From: Novosphingobium aerophilum
Lineage (GTDB): Bacteria > Pseudomonadota > Alphaproteobacteria > Sphingomonadales > Sphingomonadaceae
Assembly (NCBI RefSeq): GCF_014230305.1
Contig: NZ_JACLAU010000001.1
Location: forward strand, 124,001 to 188,000
DNA length: 64,000 nucleotides
Direction: 5' to 3'
Shown here piece by piece: positions 1-7,754 of this stretch. Under the pieces are notes generated by a model. It made no database searches. It saw nothing but the letters and a program-made list of their open reading frames with translations, and was not told the DNA's origin. A program made the position numbers and the translations under genes. The number at the start of each line of letters is the position of its first letter. Within the stretch, counting starts at the first letter, position 1.

Positions 1-1520
1 TGCTCGTTGATCCCGGCGATCCGCTGGACCATGCGGGTGAGCAGTGCCCCGGTCTCGGCGACCAGCGTGACGCCTTCGCTGACGCGCCCGGTCGACTTGC
101 CGATCAGGGCGCTGATTTCGTGGGCGGCGTCGCTCGATCGCTGGGCCAGGGCGCGCACCTCGTTCGCGACCACGGCAAAACCCTTGCCGGCATCACCGGC
201 CCGCGCCGCCTCGACCCCGGCGTTGAGCGCCAGCAGGTTGGTCTGGAAGGCGATGCCTTCGATCACCGAGATGATCTGGTTGATCTCGCGCGAGGAGGAC
301 TCGATCTCGCTCATCGCCGCGACGGTGCGTTGCACGGTCTCGCCGCCTGCGGTCACCTCGCTGTGCGTGCTGCGCATCGTTTCGCGCACCTCGGCGGTCT
401 TTTGCGCGGTGTCGGCGATGCTCAGGGTGACCTGGCGCATGGCGGCTGCGGTTTCCTCGACACTGCCGGCCTGGCGCTCGTTGCGGCTGGCGAGGTCGTC
501 CGATGCCGACAGGATCTCGGAGGCCCCGTTGCTGACCCCCCGGGCCGAGGTCGACACGTCGCGGATCAGTTCGCCGAGCCGCGCGACCGTGGTGTTGAAG
601 GCCTGGCGCAACGGCTCGTAGTCGCTGGCGAAGGGCTGGTGGATCGCGGAATCGAGCCGGCCATCGGCCAGTTCGCCCAGCGCGCCGCTGAGCGCATCGA
701 CCACGGTGCGCTGGGCTCCGGCATCGGCGACCTGCCGCGCGGCCGAGGCGCGGAACACCTCGATCGCACGGGTCATGGCGCCGATCTCGTCGCCGCGGTG
801 CAGCTCGGTCCGGCCGGCCTCCAGATCGCCATTGGCCATCCGCGTCATCGTCTCGGCGGTCTCTCCCAGCGGTGCCAGGACATGGCGGCGCAACAGGCGC
901 TGGGTCCAGACCATCTGTGCGGTCAGGCCGAGCGCCAGGACCAGCAGCCCCCACATCGACCAGGTGCTGATGGCTCCGCTCGATTCTTGCAGCGCCGCGT
1001 TGTGCGCATTGGCGGCGCTGACCACCGCATCGATTTCCTTGCGGTGTTCGGCGTAGATATCTTCCAGCGCATCGTGCGCCATGTTGATCCGCTCGGGATC
1101 GCCGGTCCGTCCGGCCGGGATCAGGCCGTCATGCACCTGCTTCCAGAAGCGCTGCCCCAGCGGGACGAGCCGCTGGTCGATCTGGGCGCGGAGTGCGGGA
1201 TCGAGCGTCGAATCGCGCCAGAACTTGAGCCGTTCATGGTAGCCGGTTTCGAGCTTGCCCAGTTCCTGCTCGCGTTCGGCAATTCCCTCCGGGTCCGATG
1301 CGATCAGGGTCGATTGCAGCATCGGCTCGACCAGATAGAGCGTGGGAGGCAGGACGTCGGCGATGAACTCGCTGGTCACCCGGTTCTGCTGATCCAGGTT
1401 TCCGCCCAGCCTCACCTGGCTCAGCGCCAGGGCGGTCAGGGTGACCGCGATCGCGAACGTGGCGAACAGCAGGATACCGAGCTTGCGCGCTCCCGCGCTG
1501 ATCGAACCGGTGGTGTTCAT
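1..1520 (-). CDS. Methyl-accepting chemotaxis protein (C-terminus cut by window start)
   Basis: A membrane chemoreceptor that relays ligand binding to CheA/CheW. Reading the minus strand from the ATG at 1520 gives about 506 residues before the window edge. A first membrane segment spans about residues 13-35, followed by an extracytoplasmic helical region (about 40-185), a second membrane segment (about 188-208), a HAMP region, and the methylation/signalling helices. The highly conserved hairpin tip is present near the window edge ([20 protein letters not shown]), so this is a genuine receptor although it has no stop in the window. No che genes are adjacent, so it looks like an orphan receptor. 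The ligand is unknown. The upstream 283-bp gap is shared with a divergent acyl-CoA ligase. Confidence 0.93.
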   Translation of the reverse strand, partial: MNTTGSISAGARKLGILLFATFAIAVTLTALALSQVRLGGNLDQQNRVTSEFIADVLPPTLYLVEPMLQSTLIASDPEGIAEREQELGKLETGYHERLKFWRDSTLDPALRAQIDQRLVPLGQRFWKQVHDGLIPAGRTGDPERINMAHDALEDIYAEHRKEIDAVVSAANAHNAALQESSGAISTWSMWGLLVLALGLTAQMVWTQRLLRRHVLAPLGETAETMTRMANGDLEAGRTELHRGDEIGAMTRAIEVFRASAARQVADAGAQRTVVDALSGALGELADGRLDSAIHQPFASDYEPLRQAFNTTVARLGELIRDVSTSARGVSNGASEILSASDDLASRNERQAGSVEETAAAMRQVTLSIADTAQKTAEVRETMRSTHSEVTAGGETVQRTVAAMSEIESSSREINQIISVIEGIAFQTNLLALNAGVEAARAGDAGKGFAVVANEVRALAQRSSDAAHEISALIGKSTGRVSEGVTLVAETGALLTRMVQRIAGINE

Positions 1521-1803
1521 GGTCAGGCCCCGTATCATGCTTTGTTCTTGACGCGGGCCCTCCCTGCACCTCTAACTGTAGTATGGAATGAAACGGTGCT
1601 GCGCGTTTGAAGCGATACAATCCGTAACATTATCGAAACAGTATCACACCGTCGCCGTGCCATGACTGGGGCCATCGCATCGCACGGCGGGTCCCGGCAC
1701 AAGGCCGGTTGCTGCGCCTTCCGTGCGGGACTAGACAGACAACACGGACCGCCGGAAGCGCGGCCAACCGGGAGCGGACGATGGCTGAAGGGAGACCCGC
1801 CTG
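1521..1803. other. Divergent intergenic region, receptor / CoA ligase
   Basis: The 283-bp gap separates two divergent genes and must hold both promoters. The part around 1605-1650 is clearly more AT-rich than its surroundings. I could not assign convincing -35/-10 pairs. A GGGAG ribosome-binding site at about 1790 precedes the ligase start. No small ORF or RNA is evident. Confidence 0.5.
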
Positions 1804-3438
1804 ATGCTGGGCTTGATGCAGGACTGGCCGCTGACGGTCGACCGGATCATCGATCACGCCGCGCGCGTGCATGGCGGGCGCGAGGTGGTGACCCGGCGCC
1901 TCGACGGCCAGGTCTACCGCACCGACTACCGCACCATCGAGGCGCGTTCGCGGCGGCTGTCGGCTGCCCTCCTTGCCCTCGGCATCGCCCCGGGTGACCG
2001 CGTCGCGACCCTCGCCTGGAACAGCGAGCGTCATGTCGAATGCTGGTTCGGGGCGATGGGCATCGGTGCGGTCCTGCACACGCTGAACCCCCGGCTCCAC
2101 CCGGACCAGATCGCCTGGATCGCCCGGGACGCGGGCAGCCGGGTGCTAGTGCTCGACACGACCTTCGTTCCCCTGGTGGAAAAGGTGCGCGACCAGCTGC
2201 CTTTCGAACATTACGTGATCATCGCCGATTCCGGCGCGATGCCGGACAATGCCCTGGGTGCGCTGTGCTATGAGGACTGGCTGGCTGCGGCATCCGGCCC
2301 CGTGACCTGGGGCGGGTTCGACGAGCGATCGGCCTGCGGGCTGTGCTACACCTCGGGCACGACCGGCAATCCGAAGGGCGTGCTCTATTCGCACCGGTCC
2401 AACGTGCTGCACGGCATGATGGGCATGGCCAGCGGCGGGATCGGGGTCGGCGCCGAGGATGTGGTGATGCCGGTCGTGCCGATGTTCCACGCCAATGCCT
2501 GGGGGCTGGTCTTCTCCTGCCCGGCGGCCGGAGCCAAGATCGTCATGCCGGGCTGCCAGCTTGACGGCGCCTCGGTCTACCAGCTGCTCGAGAGCGAGCG
2601 GGTGACCCTGACCGCCGCCGTGCCGACCGTGTGGCTGGCCCTGCTGCAGTACCTGCGCGAGCACCGGCTCAAGCTGCCCTGGCTGCGCCGGGTGGTGATC
2701 GGCGGGGCTGCCCTGCCCGAGGCGATCCTGCGCGGGTTCGAGGACGAGTACGGGGTTGAGGTCATCCACGCCTGGGGGATGACCGAAACCTCGCCGATCG
2801 GCACGATCTGCACCCTGCCGGTGCCACTGCTCGACGCCGATCGCGAAACCCGCATCGCCTATCGCCTCAAGCAGGGCCGCCCCCCCTTCGGAGTGGAGCT
2901 CAAGCTGGCCGACGATGCCGGGACAACCCTGCCGTGGGATGGCAAGACGCCGGGCCGCCTGATGGCTCGTGGTCTGGCTGTGGCCGGTGCCTATCTCAAC
3001 GGCGCGGGTGGGAACATCCTCGATGAGGAGGGCTTCTTCGACACCGGCGATGTTGCCACGATCGACGAGCATGGCACCATGCAGATTACCGATCGCGCCA
3101 AGGACGTGATCAAGTCGGGCGGGGAATGGATCAGCTCGATCGACATCGAGAACATCGCCCTGCTGCACCCCGGCGTGGCCAATGCCGCGGCGATCGGCGT
3201 GCCCCATCCCAAGTGGGACGAGCGGCCGGTGCTGGTGGTCGAACGGCGGCCGGGCAGCGAGGTGAGCGCGGACGATCTGCGTGAACTGCTCGATGGCCGC
3301 ATCGCCAAGTGGTGGATGCCCGATGATTACCTGTTCGTCGACAGCATCCCGCTGGGGGCGACCGGCAAGATCAACAAGCTGCTGTTGCGCGAACAGGTGC
3401 GGGCGCAGATGAACGCGCCCGCCGCCGCGGCGGAGTGA
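1804..3438 (+). CDS. AlkK-like fatty acyl-CoA ligase (ANL superfamily)
   Basis: Adenylates a carboxylic acid with ATP and transfers it to CoA, probably a medium- or long-chain fatty acid. The 544-aa length is normal. The ATP-binding loop YTSGTTGNPKGV lies at about residues 181-192, the GMTE motif near 325, and the C-terminal hinge RAKDVIKSGGEWIS near 430. That last motif and the N-terminus MLGLMQDWPL resemble the AlkK medium-chain ligase group. GGGAG sits 9 bp before the ATG. The gene is convergent with the LysE-type exporter, with only 12 bp between them. Exact chain-length preference is not visible. Confidence 0.9.
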   Translation: MLGLMQDWPLTVDRIIDHAARVHGGREVVTRRLDGQVYRTDYRTIEARSRRLSAALLALGIAPGDRVATLAWNSERHVECWFGAMGIGAVLHTLNPRLHPDQIAWIARDAGSRVLVLDTTFVPLVEKVRDQLPFEHYVIIADSGAMPDNALGALCYEDWLAAASGPVTWGGFDERSACGLCYTSGTTGNPKGVLYSHRSNVLHGMMGMASGGIGVGAEDVVMPVVPMFHANAWGLVFSCPAAGAKIVMPGCQLDGASVYQLLESERVTLTAAVPTVWLALLQYLREHRLKLPWLRRVVIGGAALPEAILRGFEDEYGVEVIHAWGMTETSPIGTICTLPVPLLDADRETRIAYRLKQGRPPFGVELKLADDAGTTLPWDGKTPGRLMARGLAVAGAYLNGAGGNILDEEGFFDTGDVATIDEHGTMQITDRAKDVIKSGGEWISSIDIENIALLHPGVANAAAIGVPHPKWDERPVLVVERRPGSEVSADDLRELLDGRIAKWWMPDDYLFVDSIPLGATGKINKLLLREQVRAQMNAPAAAAE

Positions 3439-3450
3439 TCCGCCGGGACC

Positions 3451-4071
3451 TCAGCCGCGGGTCTGGCCGAGGTCCCCGGCGAGGAACGAGAACGCGACGC
3501 CGAGCATGACCACGGCGAACAGGCGCCGGACGGTGCGGGTGCGGCGTGGGTCGCCCAGCCAGTCGTGCGCCCGGGCTCCGGCGGCAACGACGACCAGATG
3601 GATCAGGGTGGCGATCGCCACGCTGACCAGCGCCAGCACGATCGCGCTGCGCAGGTCGAGCCGGGCCCCCCGGGTGAACTCGGGCGCGACGACCAGGAAG
3701 AAGATATAGGCCTTGGGGTTGAGCAGGTTGATCAGGGCTCCGGTGGCGAAGGCCCGCCGCGGGCCCTGGGCCGGGGCGGCCGGTTCCTGCCCGGCGGCGC
3801 TGCCGCGCCAGGCCTCGATCGCCAGCCAGACCATCATCGCGGCCCCGGCATAGCGCAGCGCGTTCCACAACTGGGGCGCCGTTTCGAGCAGCGCGGCAAG
3901 CCCCAGTGCGGCCAGGATCCCGTTGGCCAGCAGACCCAGCCCGACACCGGCCACGGCCGCACGCCCGGCGCGCGGACCCTCGGTCGCAGCAAGTCCGGCG
4001 AGCCAGGCCATGTTGGGCCCGGGAGTCAGCTCGATGAGCAGCACCGCCAGGGCAAAACCGAGAATGTCCAC
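3451..4071 (-). CDS. LysE/RhtB family exporter
   Basis: A 206-aa inner-membrane protein of the LysE/RhtB amino acid and metabolite exporter family. The diagnostic N-terminal signature ELTPGPNMAWL is at about residues 14-24, NLLNPKAYIFF occurs in the middle, and about six hydrophobic segments are visible. The start is a GTG at 4071 with a modest AGG upstream. It is the only minus-strand gene between two plus-strand genes, so it is probably transcribed alone. The substrate is unknown; homologs export lysine, homoserine, threonine or other small molecules. Confidence 0.9.
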   Translation of the reverse strand: MDILGFALAVLLIELTPGPNMAWLAGLAATEGPRAGRAAVAGVGLGLLANGILAALGLAALLETAPQLWNALRYAGAAMMVWLAIEAWRGSAAGQEPAAPAQGPRRAFATGALINLLNPKAYIFFLVVAPEFTRGARLDLRSAIVLALVSVAIATLIHLVVVAAGARAHDWLGDPRRTRTVRRLFAVVMLGVAFSFLAGDLGQTRG

Positions 4072-4183
4072 GCGATCGACCTGTCCTGCGCCCGCCTTGT
4101 TCGCATCCCCGTTGCACCCAAACGGGACGCGGGGCTAGAGCCTGTCCCCGACCAAAGCGCGTCGGAAGCGGCGGGAGGTGGAC

Positions 4184-4711
4184 ATGGCCTTGACGATCAG
4201 ACCCGCCCAGCCCGGGGACTCCGCCGCGATCGCGGCGATCTATGCCGTCCACGTGCTGACCGGAACCGCCACGTTCGACACCGTTCCCCGCACCCCGGCC
4301 GAGATCACCACCAGGATCGCCGAGTGCCGGTCACGCGGGTGGCCGTTCCTGGTTGCCGAAGACGCGGGCCAGCCGGTCGGCTATGCCTATGCCACCCAGT
4401 TGCGCGATCGCCCGGCCTATGCCGCGACCTGCGAGGATTCGATCTATGTCGCCGCCGACCGGACCGGCCAGGGCATCGGCAGCCGCCTGCTGGCGGCCCT
4501 CTGCGGGGCGGCGGAGGAGGCTGGGTTTCGCCAGATGATCGCGGTGATCGGTGGCGGCGAGCCGGCCTCGGTCGCGCTGCACGGCCGTCTCGGTTTCCGG
4601 CATGTGGGGCGGCTTCACGCCGTGGGGCACAAGTTCGGGCGGTGGCTGGACACGGTCTACATGCAGCGCGCGCTGGGTGAGGGCAATCCGCTGCCGCCGG
4701 GGCCTGCCTGA
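4184..4711 (+). CDS. GNAT family N-acetyltransferase (phosphinothricin acetyltransferase-like)
   Basis: A 175-aa acetyl-CoA-dependent N-acyltransferase. The N-terminal IRPAQPGDSAAIAAIY, the acetyl-CoA loop VAADRTGQGIGSRLL (a Q/RxxGxG/A variant) at about residues 90-104, and the C-terminal LGFRHVGRLHAVGHKFG match the PAT/YncA subgroup that acetylates phosphinothricin-like amines or methionine derivatives. I chose the ATG at 4184 because GGGAGG lies 5 bp upstream; a GTG two codons earlier is possible. It stands alone between minus-strand genes. The natural substrate is unknown. Confidence 0.88.
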   Translation: MALTIRPAQPGDSAAIAAIYAVHVLTGTATFDTVPRTPAEITTRIAECRSRGWPFLVAEDAGQPVGYAYATQLRDRPAYAATCEDSIYVAADRTGQGIGSRLLAALCGAAEEAGFRQMIAVIGGGEPASVALHGRLGFRHVGRLHAVGHKFGRWLDTVYMQRALGEGNPLPPGPA

Positions 4712-4781
4712 GCGCAGCGTCACTTCAACCTTGGTGCCGCACCTAACCCGGCCCGGTTTGAGCGGACCCAGGTCGGCATGT

Positions 4782-5105
4782 TTAGGCCTGGTCCGCTCCG
4801 TCTGCCGGGTTCGCCAGCAGGCGCAGCAAGGGCGCGGCGACGAGCCGGTTCGCGCCATCCTCCAGGCTGGTCACCCAGGCGCGGGCTTCGGACAAGTGGA
4901 CGATCCGGTAAGCGCCCCGCCCGACGATGGTCACCCGGTCCCCCGGTGCCAGCAACCGCCAGGCCTGCTCGCGCGCCCGGGCCGAGGCGGCGGCCGCGGA
5001 GGAGAGGGTCGAGGCGGGGCGGGAAAACAGCATGGCTACAGGGGTAACGCGGCTGGCGCCCATCGGTTCCCGGCACCGCGACGGTCCCCCGCCCGGGCCC
5101 CTCAT
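4782..5105 (-). CDS. Small hypothetical protein, paralog of the upstream gene
   Basis: A 107-aa protein I do not recognise. Its ATG overlaps the stop of the upstream gene as ATGA, so translation is probably coupled. Its second half (APGDRVTIVGRGAYRIVHLS, then W, then the ending LLRLLAN) aligns with the neighbouring protein's RTGDHVMVGRNHGPVFRIVH segment, suggesting a duplicated small beta-rich domain. The N-terminal 25 residues look poorly conserved. There is no signal peptide or membrane segment. A function such as sensing or nucleic acid binding cannot be inferred safely. Confidence 0.5.
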   Translation of the reverse strand: MRGPGGGPSRCREPMGASRVTPVAMLFSRPASTLSSAAAASARAREQAWRLLAPGDRVTIVGRGAYRIVHLSEARAWVTSLEDGANRLVAAPLLRLLANPADGADQA

Positions 5106-5389
5106 GTCGGCGGCATGGGCTCCACCGCGCGCAGGCGGTCCAGCGGCACCAGCCCGTCCTGGCCATGGGTGAGGGGGCGGATCCAGGCCAGATCGGCGTG
5201 CACGTGCACGATCCGGAACACCGGTCCGTGATTGCGGCCGACCATCACGTGATCGCCCGTCCGCTTCGGCAGAGTGCAGCCGGGCTGAAGCGGAGCCTCG
5301 GCGGACAGGAGTTCGGTGAGCGTTTTCATGGCGGCAGGCCTATCCGGAGTGATCCCGAGTTTCCAACGAGATTCGCTCAAGACTGTCAT
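5102..5389 (-). CDS. Small hypothetical protein, first gene of a two-gene paralogous pair
   Basis: A 95-aa protein of unknown function. An alternative start at 5329 (MKTLTELLSAEAPL) would leave 75 residues and may be the true one. The core GDHVMV..GPVFRIVHVHADLAW resembles the downstream gene. A short AT-rich stretch at about 5390-5415, unusual in this GC-rich DNA, lies directly upstream and probably carries the promoter. The two genes overlap by 4 bp and would form one transcript. Confidence 0.5.
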   Translation of the reverse strand: MTVLSESRWKLGITPDRPAAMKTLTELLSAEAPLQPGCTLPKRTGDHVMVGRNHGPVFRIVHVHADLAWIRPLTHGQDGLVPLDRLRAVEPMPPT

Positions 5390-5441
5390 CGATATCTCTA
5401 TAAATCAATAATTTGCGACGAGCGGAGGGAACCTTTCCGGC

Positions 5442-7661
5442 TCAGGCGAGGGCCTGGGCGAACCGTGCGATGGCATGATCCAGCGCCGGCAGCGGTGCCC
5501 CCCGCTCGCTGCCCAGGGCACAGCGCATCGGTCGCGCCGCGGCCCAGCCGAGCTCGGCCCCGCTGACCTCCTCGACCAGCCCCGCATCCAGTCCGCAGGC
5601 GTCGGCCAGGCGCGCGGCAAAGCCTGCCCAACTGACCGCGCCGCCATTGGCCAGGTGCCAGAGCCCGTGTTCTCCATCGATCAGCAGGTCGAGCACGCCG
5701 TGGCACAGGTCGGGGACATAGGTGGGGGAGACCACGCAGCCGGCCGCACGCACGGGGTGCCCCCGGCGGAGGCGATCCAGCGCATGGACCGCGAAGTTGT
5801 GCCGGTCGTCCGGCGAGAAGAAGGCGGCAGTGCGGATCACCAGATGGCGCCCGCCCAGCGCGAGCACGCCCCGTTCCATCGCCGACTTGCTGCGCCCATA
5901 GACGTTGAGCGGGGCGGGCAGGTCGCTCTCGACCAGCCACTCGGCTCCGCTCTCGCCGAACACCAGATCGCTCGAGAAGCCCACACTCGGCAGGCCCAGC
6001 TCCTCGCAGGCGGTGGCAAGGGCGATCGCTCCGGCGGCATTGGCTGCCATGCAATGGTCCGGTTGGTCCTCGGCGGCGTCGACCCGCACCCAGCCCGCGG
6101 CATTGATCACCCCCCAGGGTTGGTGCCGGGCCAGCGCGGCGCGGATGCCGGCCGGATGGGCGAGATCAAGCTGATCGCGGCCGACCAGCCGGCAGGGCAA
6201 GTCGCGCAGGGCGCAGGCCCGGGCGAACGCCTGGCCCAGCGTGCCGGTGGCGCCCAGGATGAGCAATGGCCCGGTGCCGGGTGCCGGTCGGGCATGGGCC
6301 CGATGCCCGGTCATCGCCACAGCGTGCCGCGCCGGGGCATGAAGCAGGCGCAGCGGGCGTTGCCACCAGCCCGAACCGGTCAGGACCGGCGCTGGCGCTT
6401 CGGGCGAGAGGCGGCCCAGCAGCTGCCCGACCGCGGTGATCCGCGGCGGGTCGGTGCGCGCGTCCCAGGCCCCCGGCTCGTAGACCCCGGGGCCGGTCAG
6501 CAGCGTATTCCAGCCCTGGCTGCCGAACAGGGCCCAGGCGGTCATGGCGCGCAGGTCCATCCCTTCGTCCCGGAGGCTCCGGCAGGTGTCCCAGGCCTGC
6601 GCGATCCACCGCACCTGTTCCTCGCGGGTGCAGCCGTTGTGCACTTCGGTGACGGCCAGGGGCCGGCCATAGCGCGCCCAGGCTTCGCGCAGGGCTCCGG
6701 CGAGTCCGTCCGGCACCGGGTCCAGCACCCGCACCGCCGCGATGTCGGCATAGGCATCATGCCCGTTCCCGCCGACCGTCTCGCGCGGGTAGTGACGCAC
6801 GCGGTGATCGAGGAACCGATCGCTGGTCAGATAGTGATTCACCCCGATCACGTCGGGCGGGCAGGGCTGATCGCGGATCCGTTCGAGCCGGTCGCGCAAG
6901 CCCAGTACGGCCAGTCGCGGCCACAGGGGATGGTCCGGGCCGACCAGACCGCACAAAAGGTCCCAGGTCAGCCAGCGCCGGGTGTTGTCGAACGCGGCCT
7001 GCTCGGCCAGCCGGGCCGTGGCCCAGGTCCGGCCGAGATCGTCGGTCTGGATCAACCGGGCCCGCGGGTTGACCGCGCGGATCGCCGCCATGGCCAGCCG
7101 CACCGCGTCGATCTGGTTGAGCAGCGCGATCCAGCAGGCGCGCTCATCCCGCAGGTGCGGATACCAATGGCCATAGAGCGCGCTGAACCGGGCGGTGGTC
7201 AGGGGTTCGTTGACCGGGGTCCAGTCCTCGATCCACGGATAGCGCTGCGCCGCCGCCGCGGCATGGGCGGCCAGACCGGGCGCAAAGCTGTCCTCCAGCA
7301 GCGTGGTGTAGGCCGGGCCGCTGCCATGATGGACCAGTCCGGCGATGGGGCGCACCCCCAGCGCACGCAACCGGCCGAGCCGCGCGTCGCTCCAGCGCCA
7401 GTCACGCTCGGCGGGGTCGCGCGGGGCGACCCGTTCCCACAGCAGGGGAAAGCGCAAGGCGCGGATGCCCAGTGCCGCCAGCCGGTCGAGATCGTCGGGC
7501 CGGTGATGGTGGCCGGTCAGGCGCGACTGATCGCGATAGCCTTCGCGGGTGCGGTTCACCGTGCACTCGGCGCCGCCCCACAGTTCCAGCGGCGGGCGGC
7601 CCGAGGGGCTGAGCGACCCCCTGGCCAAAGGTGCGCCCGCAGGCGTCGCGTCGTGGAACAT
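5442..7661 (-). CDS. Fusion protein: GH1 glycosidase-like domain + RmlD-like sugar-nucleotide reductase
   Basis: A 739-aa two-domain protein. Residues 25-430 are a family-1 glycoside hydrolase-like barrel with both catalytic glutamates in place (TPVNEP with E152 as acid/base; VTEVHNG with E339 as nucleophile). Residues 465-739 form an extended SDR of the dTDP-4-dehydrorhamnose reductase type: GATGTLG nucleotide-binding motif, SSDLVF, catalytic YGRSK (Y588/K592) and a terminal substrate-binding region. There is no signal peptide, so it is cytoplasmic. It is divergent from a glycosyltransferase-UDP-galactopyranose mutase fusion 93 bp away. A joint role in making or remodelling a glycan or glycoconjugate is inferred. 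The two activities in one chain are unusual, and which is active in vivo is unknown. Confidence 0.85.
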   Translation of the reverse strand: MFHDATPAGAPLARGSLSPSGRPPLELWGGAECTVNRTREGYRDQSRLTGHHHRPDDLDRLAALGIRALRFPLLWERVAPRDPAERDWRWSDARLGRLRALGVRPIAGLVHHGSGPAYTTLLEDSFAPGLAAHAAAAAQRYPWIEDWTPVNEPLTTARFSALYGHWYPHLRDERACWIALLNQIDAVRLAMAAIRAVNPRARLIQTDDLGRTWATARLAEQAAFDNTRRWLTWDLLCGLVGPDHPLWPRLAVLGLRDRLERIRDQPCPPDVIGVNHYLTSDRFLDHRVRHYPRETVGGNGHDAYADIAAVRVLDPVPDGLAGALREAWARYGRPLAVTEVHNGCTREEQVRWIAQAWDTCRSLRDEGMDLRAMTAWALFGSQGWNTLLTGPGVYEPGAWDARTDPPRITAVGQLLGRLSPEAPAPVLTGSGWWQRPLRLLHAPARHAVAMTGHRAHARPAPGTGPLLILGATGTLGQAFARACALRDLPCRLVGRDQLDLAHPAGIRAALARHQPWGVINAAGWVRVDAAEDQPDHCMAANAAGAIALATACEELGLPSVGFSSDLVFGESGAEWLVESDLPAPLNVYGRSKSAMERGVLALGGRHLVIRTAAFFSPDDRHNFAVHALDRLRRGHPVRAAGCVVSPTYVPDLCHGVLDLLIDGEHGLWHLANGGAVSWAGFAARLADACGLDAGLVEEVSGAELGWAAARPMRCALGSERGAPLPALDHAIARFAQALA

Positions 7662-7754
7662 GCCGATCCTAACCTGTTGTTGAAACAGGCATTGGAACCA
7701 GTTCGGCGCACGACGGGTTCCCCTTTCGTTATCCCGAACATGGAGGAATCCTGG

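Noticed and set aside
5475..7754. Long plus-strand reading frame continuous with the glycosyltransferase-mutase gene
   Set aside because: It is antisense to the GH1-RmlD gene, is low-complexity (Gln/Arg/His/Gly-rich), and arises from lack of stops in GC-rich DNA. The true start is near 7755.
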